Positions 1 to 9,600 of a stretch of DNA of 64,000 bases are shown here, piece after piece. The position numbers and the translations under genes were made by a program. Source of the stretch: an uncultured Sphingobacteriales bacterium (lineage in GTDB: Bacteria > Bacteroidota > Bacteroidia > Chitinophagales > Chitinophagaceae); NCBI GenBank assembly GCA_937991535.1, contig CALKHN010000110.1, forward strand, positions 5,299 to 69,298, in the 5' to 3' direction. The notes beneath the pieces were generated by a model. The model worked only from the letters and a program-made list of their open reading frames with translations, was not told the DNA's origin and made no database searches. The first letter of the stretch is position 1, and the number at the start of each line of letters is the position of its first letter.

Positions 1-155
1 CTTTTTCGGGCAGCATAAAAAGCACCCTCGCTGATATTATGCTGTTTACAAAAATCTTTTGTAGTGCCTGTATAGCTCTCATACAGCTCTAATAATAATG
101 CTGTTTGCTCCTTGCTGCGGCGGGGTTGTGCAGACTTGTCGTTTACCTGTTCCAT
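1..155 (-). CDS. IS66-type TnpA-like transposase accessory protein, cut by window edge
   Basis: The minus strand reads an ATG at 153-155 followed by 51 open codons that run off the left edge. The peptide starts MEQVNDKSAQPRRSKEQTAL and continues with a helix-turn-helix-like stretch (CKQHNISEGAFYAARK). This resembles the small HTH accessory protein TnpA of IS66 elements, which carries a KEQ...L...Y..S....FC...gIS...FY pattern. Only the N-terminal part is visible, so the element's completeness cannot be judged. Family assignment is by motif memory only. Confidence 0.5.
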   Translation of the reverse strand, partial: MEQVNDKSAQPRRSKEQTALLLELYESYTGTTKDFCKQHNISEGAFYAARK

Positions 156-219
156 TACGCTGGTTTTTGATGAACGCCAAATATAACAGCGCATTACACA
201 AAAACTGGAGTGGGGATGG

Positions 220-420
220 TTAGAGGCTTACATCATTAGCATTCTCAAAGGTAGTATGTAAAGCAATGTTTTTAATGTTATATTCATTTAAAAAGTCGGA
301 AATACTGAACAGACTAGGGTAGTGGGGATGTCGCTTAATTTTTTCCTTTATTGTTGTTTCTGTAATTTTTATTTTTTGACTACGAAGCAAGTAAATAAGA
401 GTATTTTCGCAATTGTTCAT
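220..420 (-). pseudogene. N-terminal fragment of a C39-like peptidase-domain protein
   Basis: Sixty-six codons starting MNNCENTLIYLLRSQKIKIT. The pattern of a short helix, then HPHYPSLFSISDFLNEYNI, then NIALH is typical of the N-terminal C39-peptidase-like domain found in Bacteroidota vitamin-K-epoxide-reductase/thioredoxin proteins and peptidase-containing ABC transporters. Those proteins are several hundred residues long, so this is a truncated piece. The catalytic Cys is not evident; degenerate versions are common in this family. Such proteins often accompany DUF6520, MauE/DoxX and TlpA genes, and a related cassette lies at 19.4-26.7 kb, but no physical link is visible. A genuine small protein cannot be excluded. 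Confidence 0.4.
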
Positions 421-944
421 TCTCGTACTAAATTATTGTGAGTTCGCAATATTGACGCTAAGGTTTTTCAAAGTCTAATTTATGCGATTTGGTGGGGAGC
501 CTTTAAAATTTATTAGTCATTCATTGTGTAAGCCACGATGACGAACATAAAAATAACTGATAATCTGAAAGACAACTGCTACCTTATAAATTCCTATTTA
601 CTACTAATTTTCTTGATGAACTCCGATTGACTCAAAGATCTTTCGTGATATGCTTATTTTCAAATTCACCAAATTCTACCTTTAATTATCGTTAATAGTT
701 TACTTGTTTGTCGAATTGTCTTTATCCCTACCAGCTTGTCTTGAGGTTTTCCACATGTAAAACATTATTTTCTTGGAGCAATCTGGTTAATGCCATCCCT
801 GTACTTTTTCAGCTGCACTTTGTGCCTATGTGCGAAAAAGTTCCTAAAAGATATGGATCACGACAGGCCTCATCAGGCATAAATCCTATTTTCACAGCCA
901 CGTTTGAGCCACGGGCCGCCTTCTGCAATTGCCGTTAGTTTCCT
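421..944. other. non-coding or decayed stretch
   Basis: No convincing gene is visible. An open frame at 708-938 on the plus strand has no recognisable domain and an odd composition, and it runs directly into the decayed dinB remnant. I read the stretch as degraded sequence. Confidence 0.4.
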
Positions 945-1160
945 AGAGGAGGAATAATGGGAGAGTAGCAACAGATCAAATTTGGTGTCCGTTCCGCAAT
1001 ACCTTCAGAAACAGGATAACACCTTTGGTCGAACGCAGTATTTATGAATTTACGCTTCGGCACTTACAAAAATGTCTCTAAACATATTTGTGAAATTTTC
1101 AGCCTTACAGTGATATAATAAAACTGCTTTCTTTAGATGAAGTCTATCTTAATTCAACCC
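945..1160 (+). pseudogene. decayed dinB (DNA polymerase IV) fragment
   Basis: The stretch can be aligned by eye with the dinB gene at 12.6-13.7 kb. From 978 it reads KFGVRSAIPSET against KFGIRSAMPSKT there. At 1081-1155 it reads SKHICEIF, then after a one-base loss QPYSDIIKLLSLDEVYL, against SRHIREIF and QRYTDVIEPLSLDEAYL. The catalytic SLDE motif is still legible. The start, the N-terminal third and everything after the SLDE region are missing. It is an old, independent copy rather than a recent duplication, because the two differ at many codons. Confidence 0.75.
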
Positions 1161-1261
1161 AGGCGCTGAATTACCCAACCCCGAAATGAATCCTTCTCCG
1201 GATGCAAGATCCCGACCAGCAACTCCAAAGTGCGTCGTAGCCTTCGTTCAACACGTCTACA

Positions 1262-1960
1262 TTATCCATTCATGGCTTCTTTCCGCAATTTCAGTATTTC
1301 CTCCAAATTGAAAACCTTGTATTCAATGCCAAGACTCTTCGCACTCTCCTCCACTGTCTGACTAAAGCCAGCCGCTTTTCTTCTTTCATTGACTCTGGAC
1401 GGGTCTTTGATAGGCCAAATGAACGATAGATTTTCCCAGTCTCCTGTTGTCTGATTTTTTACACTCATACCTGAACTTTGAGTTCCATAGATTTGTTCTT
1501 GGTCCCGAAACATCAAAGACCGGTCAAGCATCGTCGCATAGAGAACAAAACGTAGCTCATTCTTCTCAGCCGCTTCTTTAAAAACTGGCAAGTATTTGTC
1601 AATCACTTTTGAATGCTGGATAATATAGAAAGCAACTTCGTTTGTCGGTTTACCAACTAATGAAATGCCTGGATAACCATACTCCTCTATTATTTTTTCT
1701 ACTTTTAACGTGTTCAATGAGTCGAGCTCCCCTTGTAATTTCCATAAGTAGTCATTCAGGTCTTCTTTTCTAACGCCGTAAACTACTGCAAGAGAATCGC
1801 CTTTGCCTCTCATATTTGCATTCAAATCGGCTCGATACTTTTGGTCAAGGATTTTCAGACTGTCCAATTCCTTTTTCAAAGTTGTGTTGAACGACGTCTG
1901 CCCGTGCGATGTTTGCAACAGACCAAAAAAAAGAAGAGTAAGTAGAAAAGGTCGTATCAT
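1262..1960 (-). CDS. exported DUF6624 domain protein
   Basis: A 232-aa protein. Residues 1-20 (MIRPFLLTLLFFGLLQTSHG) form a signal peptide ahead of a helical region. The body shows the DUF6624 pattern: D..R.., then YGYPGISLVGKPTNEVAFYI with an IIQHS motif, then LATMLDR-like and QIYGTQ motifs (here ATMLDRSLMFRDQEQIYGTQ). The family has no established activity and is widespread in Bacteroidota. The gene stands alone between decayed sequence and an IS3 element. Confidence 0.7.
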   Translation of the reverse strand: MIRPFLLTLLFFGLLQTSHGQTSFNTTLKKELDSLKILDQKYRADLNANMRGKGDSLAVVYGVRKEDLNDYLWKLQGELDSLNTLKVEKIIEEYGYPGISLVGKPTNEVAFYIIQHSKVIDKYLPVFKEAAEKNELRFVLYATMLDRSLMFRDQEQIYGTQSSGMSVKNQTTGDWENLSFIWPIKDPSRVNERRKAAGFSQTVEESAKSLGIEYKVFNLEEILKLRKEAMNG

Positions 1961-2132
1961 ACAGTGTCATAATTATGGCTAACATTAAAGGATTTGTATC
2001 TGCAGCGGGACTTAAAGTTCATCAACTGTGATACAAACGCCAGGTAAAGATATACAAAGTTCGTTATTAATTCTAAAGTTCATTATCAATTATATTGCTC
2101 AATTCATGTAATCGCGAATAACGTGTCGGCGG

Positions 2133-2145
2133 TGTAAGCTTCCCC
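2133..2145 (+). repeat. IS3 terminal inverted repeat, orfB side
   Basis: TGTAAGCTTCCCC is the exact reverse complement of 3371-3383. Similarity continues inward for about 25 more bases with gaps (AGTAC-GTTTAAAAG on both ends). Confidence 0.9.
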
Positions 2146-2176
2146 TTTTTAGTACTGTTTAAAAGGAGACTTTTCC

Positions 2177-2245
2177 TTTACCAGCTATAGGGCGGAGTGT
2201 AGCGGAGGCGTAGCCGAAGCGGAACGCAGCCCTATAGCTGGTAAA
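2177..2245. repeat. 17-bp perfect inverted repeat inside the orfB 3' end
   Basis: Arms 2177-2193 and 2229-2245 are exact reverse complements (core CCAGCTATAGGGC / GCCCTATAGCTGG), with a 35-base GC-rich centre. The repeat encodes the last residues of OrfB (ending SATPPLHSAL) and also spans its stop codon. In RNA it would fold into a long hairpin and may act as a terminator or a barrier to read-through. Confidence 0.8.
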
Positions 2246-2967
2246 TTTTTTTCTCGGTACATCCGGGGGGATATCCCACCAAGGCTGTCATGCGGGCGAG
2301 CATTATTATAATCATCGACCCATGCCTGCGTTGATTCCCTCACTTCGTCTATGTTGTCAAACAAATATGCATCGAGTATGTGTTTTCTGTATGTTCTATT
2401 AAATCTCTCGATGTAGGCATTTTGAGTAGGCTTCCCGGGCTGGATATATTTAAAGTCAATCCCATTTGCCCCACTCCAGGCCTGTGCTAACTTGGCTACA
2501 AATTCAGGTCCATTGTCCATGCGTATTTTTTGTGGCTTACCGTAACGGTTTATTAAATGCCTTAACACCCATATTACCCGACTACTCTTCAGCGAGTAAT
2601 CAATTTCAATAAAAAGTATTTCCCGGTTATAATCATCTATTACATTCAAGGTTCTGAACTTGGTTCCATTACTTAGCGCATCACTCATAAAGTCAATACT
2701 CCATGTTTGAGTAAAGCTGTCCGGTATTTCTAAACGCTCTTTTACCCGTGCAGGTAAACGTTTTTTAATCTTCCGGCGATGGGTTAGTTTCATTTGCCTG
2801 TAAACCCGAAGCAGGCGTTTGTGATTGACAATGGTTCCGCTATTCCTGATTCGACCGAAGCATTTCCAAAACCCTTCACCTGGGTTTTCGTTTGCAACTT
2901 GCGTCAACCGCTCGATAATCGTCACGTCATTTTTTACGGAACGATAGTGCAGGTTGCTTCTGCTCAA
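2185..2967 (-). CDS. IS3 transposase OrfB (DDE integrase)
   Basis: The rve-type catalytic core is clear: D in WSIDFMSD (about residue 90), D in RMDNGPEF, and E in YIERFNRTYR, the DD(35)E layout of IS3 transposases. An HTH_21-like segment precedes it. The TTG at 2967 gives 260 aa, but the frame stays open upstream to about 3056 (SLKPCEKRRIVDEIRKERPK and so on), so the working product is probably an OrfAB fusion made by -1 frameshifting at 3057-3063. The C-terminus beyond PRMYREKNL is encoded by a palindrome and is probably not conserved. Confidence 0.92.
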   Translation of the reverse strand: MSRSNLHYRSVKNDVTIIERLTQVANENPGEGFWKCFGRIRNSGTIVNHKRLLRVYRQMKLTHRRKIKKRLPARVKERLEIPDSFTQTWSIDFMSDALSNGTKFRTLNVIDDYNREILFIEIDYSLKSSRVIWVLRHLINRYGKPQKIRMDNGPEFVAKLAQAWSGANGIDFKYIQPGKPTQNAYIERFNRTYRKHILDAYLFDNIDEVRESTQAWVDDYNNARPHDSLGGISPRMYREKNLPAIGLRSASATPPLHSAL

Positions 2968-3050
2968 CTGTAATACCCGACACGCCTTGCTGATGTCTTT
3001 GGGTCGCTCTTTGCGGATTTCATCAACAATCCGCCTTTTTTCGCAAGGCT

Positions 3051-3317
3051 TTAAAGCTTTTTTTCGATAATATATTTTGCAGTGTCAAGTTCCATAGCCA
3101 AGTTGGCATACATGCGTTTCAGCCGGGCATTTTCATCTTCAAGTTCCTTTATTCGCTTGAGTTCAGTTGCTTCCATGCCGCCATATCGCTGGCGCCATTT
3201 ATACAACGATGCCTTACTTACGCCGTACTCCCTGATGATTTCCTCGGCTGTTTTACCGTTATCAAACTCCTTGAGAATATTAGCAATCTGTGTGGGACTA
3301 AATTTACTTTTCTTCAT
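3051..3317 (-). CDS. IS3 OrfA (HTH_Tnp_1)
   Basis: An 88-aa protein. Residues 1-50 form the helix-turn-helix that binds the IS ends (KKSKFSPTQIANILKEFDNG, then YGVSKASLYKWRQRYGGM). Residues 55-85 form a leucine-zipper-like coiled coil (ELEDENARLKRMYANLAMEL). The stop lies 4 bases past the slippage heptamer. Confidence 0.92.
   Translation of the reverse strand: MKKSKFSPTQIANILKEFDNGKTAEEIIREYGVSKASLYKWRQRYGGMEATELKRIKELEDENARLKRMYANLAMELDTAKYIIEKKL
3057..3063 (-). promoter_or_regulatory. programmed -1 frameshift heptamer A_AAA_AAG
   Basis: On the minus strand the orfA codons gaa aaa aag precede ctt taa. Slipping one base back at A_AAA_AAG places the ribosome in the orfB frame, which is open from here to 2185. 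This is the classical IS3 way of making the OrfAB transposase. Confidence 0.85.
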
Positions 3318-3370
3318 ATTTTACGTTTTAAAGTTACTTATTTTGTCCACTTTTAAAACGTACTATTTTT

Positions 3371-3383
3371 GGGGAAGCTTACA
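3371..3383 (+). repeat. IS3 terminal inverted repeat, orfA side
   Basis: GGGGAAGCTTACA, exact inverse of the 2133-2145 repeat. It lies 54 bp upstream of the orfA start, where the element's own promoter should be. Confidence 0.9.
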
Positions 3384-3465
3384 GCGGGCTGCCTCTCTAA
3401 TGCCAACTTCGTTCTTTTGAAGTTGGAGAAATCGTTTTAATCGTTCCACAGCTGGAGAGCATTTG

Positions 3466-4236
3466 CTATAAAAATTTTCTAGCAAGGTTATTATATGAGG
3501 TTTTTCTACTTTTAATATTAGACTTGTTTAATTTGCTCAAATATTTGTCATACGACAAACTTTCCCACAAGTGAAAACTGTAAGCATTCGAAAAAACAAG
3601 GCATTCTTCAAAAAGCATTTTCAAATCTTTTTCTGTATAAGATGGATAAAAAAAACTTGATTCCGGCTCTATATGAACCAAATTAGGAAATAATTTCGCT
3701 AAGCGAAGTGGCACAGCTACTGAATGTTCTGACCAGTATTTGTCTTTCCCTTTAGATCTGAAAGATACATACGAGCTTAACCAATAGCCAATAAAAGCAT
3801 TTTTCTTTGATGCCATTATAACAGCATTACACAAGCCATATTCAATCCCATACAGATTCTCCCTACCTAATACCAAATCATATTTAAACAAGGGTGCAAA
3901 TGGTTTAACACAAATAGTATCAATATCTAAATAAATGCCACCATATTTAAACAAAATTATTAACCTTAAGACGTCCGCCTTGTGGGCACACGTATATAAC
4001 TTGTTTCCAAATATTTGTCGCGGAACAGACACCTGCACAGGTTCCACAAATTCCTTTGCGCGTTCCCACCAGACACCATTAGGTTCGTATTTATAATATA
4101 AATAGATTTTTTTAGGTCTGTTTATTTCAAAGGATGACCTAATTGCTATAAAATGAAAAATAGAAAATGGTATACCCCCATAATTTTTTTCAAGTCCAAA
4201 AATGAAATGTATAATGTTGGGTATTTTATTTTCCAT
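3466..4236 (-). CDS. GT32-type glycosyltransferase with DXD motif
   Basis: A 256-aa cytoplasmic protein. It begins with IPNIIHFIFG, the usual start of the family. At residues 98-110 it carries YGGIYLDIDTICV, the Gly_transf_sug/TcdA-like DXD motif that binds Mn and the sugar nucleotide (D104-x-D106). Bacterial relatives add hexoses to capsule, exopolysaccharide or lipopolysaccharide. Downstream by 56 bp on the same strand from the FkbM-like methyltransferase, it probably shares a transcript and a glycan pathway with it. Acceptor and donor cannot be read from the sequence. Confidence 0.82.
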   Translation of the reverse strand: MENKIPNIIHFIFGLEKNYGGIPFSIFHFIAIRSSFEINRPKKIYLYYKYEPNGVWWERAKEFVEPVQVSVPRQIFGNKLYTCAHKADVLRLIILFKYGGIYLDIDTICVKPFAPLFKYDLVLGRENLYGIEYGLCNAVIMASKKNAFIGYWLSSYVSFRSKGKDKYWSEHSVAVPLRLAKLFPNLVHIEPESSFFYPSYTEKDLKMLFEECLVFSNAYSFHLWESLSYDKYLSKLNKSNIKSRKTSYNNLARKFL

Positions 4237-4292
4237 TCGTAGTAATTAACCATTAAATCTCATCTATTTTGCGATACAATGCAACAAGATAG

Positions 4293-5135
4293 TCATTGTG
4301 AAGCTAAAAAAGAAAGTGAATAATCAGGTTTATCCGGATTATTTGGGAAGTCCAGCCCTTTGATAGGATAAACATTATCCTCGTCAAGTAAATCACTCTT
4401 TAAAATCCCGTTCTTTCTGACAAAAGTGATCTCAAGCACATCAGAAAAAATAACATTATCTTTTCCATTATTTTTAAAATCGTATACTGTAAATATTTCT
4501 GAATAGTTGTTACAATGAATGTGCACTATAAAATACTTGTTCTGCAGCCGTTCAATAATTTTTTTGAACTCAAGAAGTCGATTTTTCAAATCGTGAAATT
4601 CTATTACCATCTGATTAACATTCCACAACTGGTCATAAAAAATATCGTCAGAAAATATCTCATATTCTGCTCCCTCAATGTCAATTTTTAGAAACAATTG
4701 ACTTGTCAGAAGAGAAAATCTGGTTTTATGATTTAGAAAAGTGTTGTACAAATTACTAGATGTATTGGAAATGCCTTCTTTGATAAACAAAATCTCTCTC
4801 GAGGCTAAATTCTTTATATGAGTATTCCATTGATTTCCGGCACGAATATAATAGTACATACTTTTGAATTTCAGTCTAAAAAGCATTCTTCTTAATCTGT
4901 CGGCATCTAGAGGGCTTTTTTGATACATTGTCGGATCAAACATCAAAACCTTTCTTGTAGTAATTTGGTTAAAATCTTCTTCGAATGCTGTATCCCAACC
5001 TACTCCATAGCTGACTAAAACATCAGTTTCAGCTAATATACGTTGATAAACTACGTAGCCACCATCACGATTATTACCAAGCCGAACTTTTCCTTTAACA
5101 GGCAGAGGCTTTAAAAATAGAAATATATTTTTCAT
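4293..5135 (-). CDS. FkbM-like SAM-dependent methyltransferase
   Basis: A 280-aa protein. Residues 17-30 (VRLGNNRDGGYVVY) and the glycine-rich VSYGVGWDTAFEE (41-53), with an acidic residue after the next strand (MFDP, D67), fit a Rossmann SAM-binding fold. LFLKIDIEGAEYEIF (148-161) is the diagnostic FkbM motif. FkbM-family enzymes O-methylate sugars or polyketides. Beside a GT32 enzyme the likely substrate is a surface glycan. The ATG overlaps a possible upstream stop as ATGA, so it may be translationally coupled to a small preceding frame. Confidence 0.75.
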   Translation of the reverse strand: MKNIFLFLKPLPVKGKVRLGNNRDGGYVVYQRILAETDVLVSYGVGWDTAFEEDFNQITTRKVLMFDPTMYQKSPLDADRLRRMLFRLKFKSMYYYIRAGNQWNTHIKNLASREILFIKEGISNTSSNLYNTFLNHKTRFSLLTSQLFLKIDIEGAEYEIFSDDIFYDQLWNVNQMVIEFHDLKNRLLEFKKIIERLQNKYFIVHIHCNNYSEIFTVYDFKNNGKDNVIFSDVLEITFVRKNGILKSDLLDEDNVYPIKGLDFPNNPDKPDYSLSFLASQ

Positions 5136-5207
5136 CGAAAAGTATGTTTATTCGCTCTTGTTTTTCGTTGAGGAGTAGACAAATAGATTGATCGGAAAAT
5201 CTTACTG

Positions 5208-5465
5208 TTAAGTTGAGGTGAAATTGTCGGATATAGTTTTTTGAGTTTTATCTTCGCGTTGCCGTTTGTAAAGTGCCGCTGCCACGCTTTTGCTACCGTG
5301 TACGATGAAAACGACAAACTCAGCACCTTCTTTTTCATCTCCATTATAGTAGACTTTAAATCGCTTACGCATATTTTTTACCTTTTGCTTTGGGAACCCA
5401 ATAGCAATTTGATGACTAAATTTAATAAAAAGTTCAATATTAATAGAACTATTAAACATAGCCAT
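5208..5465 (-). CDS. uncertain small hypothetical protein
   Basis: Eighty-five codons. A better internal start (MRKRFKVYYNGDEKEGAEFV) would give about 54 aa. The composition is protein-like but no family is recognised. An alternative frame at 5132-5344 ends with an ATGA overlap onto the FkbM-like gene and could be real instead. At most one of the two is likely to be expressed. Confidence 0.2.
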   Translation of the reverse strand: MAMFNSSINIELFIKFSHQIAIGFPKQKVKNMRKRFKVYYNGDEKEGAEFVVFIVHGSKSVAAALYKRQREDKTQKTISDNFTST

Positions 5466-5960
5466 ATACCCATACGTTAAAGCCCAATATTCATAAAATT
5501 AAACAATAATTTTATCTGAAAAGAAAGGATTGAGTTACAAAAGTTGAAAAGAAAATGGCATTGAAATAATGCCTATGGCCCAAAGTATTTATTTGGTTTC
5601 CAATTTAATTTTTGAGGATAATATACCCCTATTAAATTTAAGATGAATGGAAATAATGAACTTGGATATTTTCTGACGTATATGAAGAAGGATGGTCCAA
5701 AGTACTAAGCGTAATTGCTAAACCACGAATTAATTTTATGACAAAAGCTTTGCAACAAGAATCCCACGTCTATTGGGAACATTACTAGGTCATTGTGGCA
5801 AGCTGTCCATCTGATATTTGAATAAAGATACTCATCATAACAATCTTTTAAACTAACTCTCAACAATCTGTATTCTGAACTGACTTCTATTTTTTCTCGC
5901 TTAATGATATAGGTTCTTTTGCGGTTGTTGTGATAATCAATTGAAACTCAGCATAGACTT
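5466..5960. other. AT-rich intergenic stretch
   Basis: About 500 bases with stops in all frames and no recognisable gene. It ends at a tRNA-like fragment. Confidence 0.5.
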
Positions 5961-6005
5961 ATCCCTGAAGGGACTTGAATCAGCGACTCTCTGATTAACA
6001 GATTA
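5961..6005 (-). pseudogene. tRNA-Asn-like 3' half (anticodon GTT)
   Basis: Read on the minus strand, TCTGTTAATCAGAGAGTCGC followed by TGATTCAAGTCC matches the anticodon loop (CTGTTAA), variable region and T-loop of a bacterial tRNA-Asn, and CTTCAGGGA looks like its 3' acceptor strand. The 5' half is missing and the T stem has lost bases, so it cannot be functional. It overlaps the alkB stop codon. Such 3' tRNA pieces are often left by tRNA-targeting integrative elements. Confidence 0.5.
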
Positions 6006-6599
6006 AACTGTCACTTTTCTGAATGTAAGGTTTATTCTTGCTCTCATAGGAACAGTTGATTTTGCAATCCGGTGCTCCCAGCCTTTCTGCAGTTCGCCCT
6101 TCATTAGCAGCAAAGAACCATGCTCCAGCTTTATTGAATACTGTTGGCTGTGATCTTTCTTACTGCGAAAATCAAAGTTTCTTTCCTGTCCGATGCTTAC
6201 TGAAGCAATATCTGTTTTCACACCCGGAATAGTGTCTTTATCCGCATGCCACGCCACTGAATCGTTACCGTCCCGGTAATAGTTTAAGAGCACTCCCTGA
6301 AAGGTGACACCGGTAAAGTGTTCGATACGCTTTTTTAAATCATATAGTTCTGGTAGCCAGGGTAGTACCTCCCGTTTGCCTTCATCGCGTTGTCGTTTGT
6401 CTCCATACCAGGCAGATAAACGGGGAGTGATCACTTCTTTGTCATACATGATCACCTTGTGCTGCTGCCACGGAACTATTTGTAGCAGAAGATTGAGTAA
6501 CCGGTCGCCTTCTTCCTGGCTGATAAAGCCGGGCGTATAAGTGAGCAGATCTTCGGGTAAAGCAAGCTGCGCTGTATCGTCGAATAATTTTTGCTGCAT
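6003..6599 (-). CDS. alkB: AlkB-like 2-oxoglutarate/Fe(II) dioxygenase
   Basis: A 198-aa protein. The Fe(II) triad is seen as H118-x-D120 (AWHADKD) and H176 (GWEHRI); the 2-oxoglutarate-binding motif R-x-N-x-T-x-R is RINLTFR (R188, N190, R194). NYYRDGNDSVAWH and SVSIGQERNFDFR are characteristic of bacterial AlkB. The enzyme removes methyl or etheno lesions from bases oxidatively. It starts 6 bp after the dnaE2 stop, so it is the last gene of the mutagenesis operon, which points to damage-inducible expression. Confidence 0.9.
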   Translation of the reverse strand: MQQKLFDDTAQLALPEDLLTYTPGFISQEEGDRLLNLLLQIVPWQQHKVIMYDKEVITPRLSAWYGDKRQRDEGKREVLPWLPELYDLKKRIEHFTGVTFQGVLLNYYRDGNDSVAWHADKDTIPGVKTDIASVSIGQERNFDFRSKKDHSQQYSIKLEHGSLLLMKGELQKGWEHRIAKSTVPMRARINLTFRKVTV

Positions 6600-6605
6600 A
6601 TTTAC

Positions 6606-9600
6606 TTATTTAAAATCTCGAGAAGGAAACAAGCTTCCCTGAGTTACCTTTTTAGAAACACCCCTGCTGTCCGCTGTACGCAATTCCCCGTCCTTCTCAT
6701 CTGCCCTGCAAAGCGCCAGTACATGCGGGTCTTCATTACCGGAAGGAATCAGCTTCCGCAGTAAGTGGGAAAGGTTATAACATTGCTGTACAACCACGTG
6801 AATCACTTCACCTTCGCGTTGCAGCTTGCCGGCTACCATAAGCAGCCTTGACTGTAATATTTCCTTCCGGTATTTATCAAAGAGTTGCCGGAACACTACA
6901 AGGTTGGCGCTGCCGGTTTCATCTTCAATAGTGATAAAACAGATGCCGCTGGCAGTACCGGGGCGTTGCCGCACGAGCACAAGACCGGCTACCATTACAG
7001 GAGCGCCATCCGGCATATCGTTCAGTTCTGCTGTTGAAACAATCTGCTGGCTCTTCAGTTGCGCTCTTACAAAACTAACGGGATGAGCTTTGAGAGAAAG
7101 GGAAAGACTGCTGTAATCCTGTACTACGTGTTCAGAAGCTGTCATTTCAGGAAGCGTAACGTGTTGTTCTATGGCACTCTCAGAGGCTTGTCCTTTAAAT
7201 ACACCAGTAGGATGATCAGCAAGCGAGCTAATTTCCCACAGTGCTTTTCTTCGGTCAAGGCCAATAGATCGAAAGGCGTCTGCATCTGCGAGCTTTTCTA
7301 TGGCAGTGATAGAGATACCTGCATCTACGATTTCATTGATAGAAGTAAACATTTTTTTCCTGGCTGCTACGAGTTTGATCATATCGTCTTCCCGCAAACC
7401 CTTCACCTGCCGGAAGCCTAAACGAAGGGCGCAGTATTCACCATCCTTTTCTTCCAGTGTGCTATCCCATTCAGAATGATTGATGTCCACCGGGCGCACC
7501 TTCACGTCATGCTTCTGCGCATCTTTAACAATTTGAGCAGGTGCATAAAAACCCATTGGTTGGCTATTGAGCAATCCACATGCAAATACATCGGGGTAAT
7601 AACATTTCAGCCAACTGGATATATATACCAGAAGTGCAAAACTGACCGCATGACTTTCGGGAAAACCGTAAGAACCAAAGCCTTCGAGTTGTTTAAAAAC
7701 TCGTTCTGCATATTCCTGTGTATATCCGTTCTTCAGCATTCCCCCGATCAGTTTATCATGAAATTGCTTAACCATGCCTTGCGCTTTGAAAGTCGCCATG
7801 CTCCTGCGTAAAGCATCCGCTTCCGCAGGTGTAAATCCTGCTGCCACGATGGCAATTTCCATCGCCTGTTCCTGGAAAAGCGGAACCCCGAGCGTTCTTC
7901 CTAAAATTTCTTTTAGAGCCTCAGATGGATATTCCACTGGTTCCTGCCCGTTGCGGCGGCGCAGGTAAGGATGCACCATATCGCCCTGTATCGGCCCGGG
8001 CCGCACAATCGCTACCTCAATTACTAAATCGTAAAAACACCGGGGCTTCAGTCTTGGCAGCATGGACATCTGCGCCCGGCTTTCGATCTGGAACACACCA
8101 ATGGTATCAGCATGGCAGATCATATCGTATACCTTCGGATCATCCTGCGGAATATTTGCCAGCGTCAAATCAAGACTATAATGTTGTTTTGCGAGATCAA
8201 AACATTTGCGGATACAGGTGAGCATCCCGAGCGCTAACACATCAATCTTTAACAGCCCCAGCGCATCTATGTCATCCTTATTCCATTCTATATTCGTCCT
8301 GTTTTCCATGCGGGCATTCAGGATAGGACATATATAGGAGAGTTTATTCTGTGAAATGACGAATCCACCTGTGTGCTGACCTAACTGGCGGGGAAAGCCT
8401 ATGTATTGTCTTGTCAGTTCCAATACTTTTTTGAGATGCGGATCATCAGGATTCAGTCCCGCTTCCCGGATACGCTCTTCCTGAACACCTTCCCCATGCG
8501 TGCTGCTCAAGCCGGCAAGCACATCAATCATATCTGCTGACAATCCCATCGCTTTGGCAACGTCCCGTATGGCTCCTTTGTAATGTACCTGCGTGACTGT
8601 AGCAACAATGCCGGAGCGGTCTCGCCCAAATTTCCCGTAAATGTATTGCATCACTTCTTCCCGGCGCTCATGCTCGAAATCCACATCCACATCCGGCGGT
8701 TCATCGCGGGCATCCGACATAAAACGCGCAAACAACAATTTGAACTTGGAAGGGTCTACGGAAGTAATGCCCAGGCAATAGCAGATCACCGAATTAGCAG
8801 CAGAGCCACGACCCTGGCAGAGAATTTTATTGGTTCTTGCAAACTGTACAAAATCATAGATCGTCAAAAAATACGCGGCATAATTTTTACGCTCCATAAA
8901 ATCCAGCTCATATTCAATGGACTTCCTGATCTTTTCAGGAATAGTTTCACCAAATTTTTCCTTAGCGCCCTGCCATACAAAGTGCGCCAATTGCTGATCA
9001 GGTGTACGCCCTTCAGAAGTGATCTCCTGCGGGTAAACATATTTTAGTTCATTAAGAGAAAAGGTACATGCACTTACAATATCCTGTGTCCGTATAATTG
9101 CATCCGGGTATTGCCGAAACAACCGCAGCATTTCTTGCTCTGGTTTTAAAAACCGTTCTGCATTCTGACATAACAAATAACCTGCATTGTAAATGGTTTT
9201 CTTTTCACGGATGCAGGTGAGGATATCCTGCAGCCGCCGACGCTCATTGTCATGGTAATGCACATCATTGGTGGCAAGTAAAGGAATTTGGTAACGATCA
9301 GACAATTCCGAAAGCCGGTAGAGCTTTTTAATATCATCACCCTGATAGGATCGGGTTGCCGTTAAGTAGACTTGCCCTTGTAAATTATCGCGGTATTTCT
9401 GTAAAGCCTGCTTGAATGAGTCGCCATATTCGAAGTTTGCATTCAGTTGGGACGGCGGTATGACCGCGAACAAAATGCCTTCTTTATGCGCGTATACATC
9501 TTTTGTATAAAGTTCACACTTTCCTTTCTCTGTGCGTAGATTGCCCGTGGTCAATAGGTGTGACAGGCGCGAATACCCCTGCAGGTTAGTAGGATATGCC

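Larger units (their letters stand above)
2133..3383 (-). mobile_element. complete IS3-family insertion sequence, IS407-like group
   Basis: The 1251-bp element is bounded by near-perfect terminal repeats starting TGTAAGCTTCCCC at 2133 and ending GGGGAAGCTTACA at 3383, with the TG...CA ends of the IS3 family. The bases flanking it are GCGG at 2129-2132 and GCGG at 3384-3387, a 4-bp target duplication, which suits the IS407 group. It carries orfA and orfB joined by an A_AAA_AAG slippage site. Both frames look intact, so it may be active. The insertion did not disrupt a recognisable gene. Confidence 0.9.

Noticed and set aside
708..938. 76-codon frame
   Set aside because: No domain, no clear ribosome site, adjoining decayed dinB sequence.
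5132..5344. 70-codon frame with ATGA overlap to the FkbM-like gene
   Set aside because: The overlap is suggestive, but composition is poor and a competing frame covers the same DNA; left as an alternative only.
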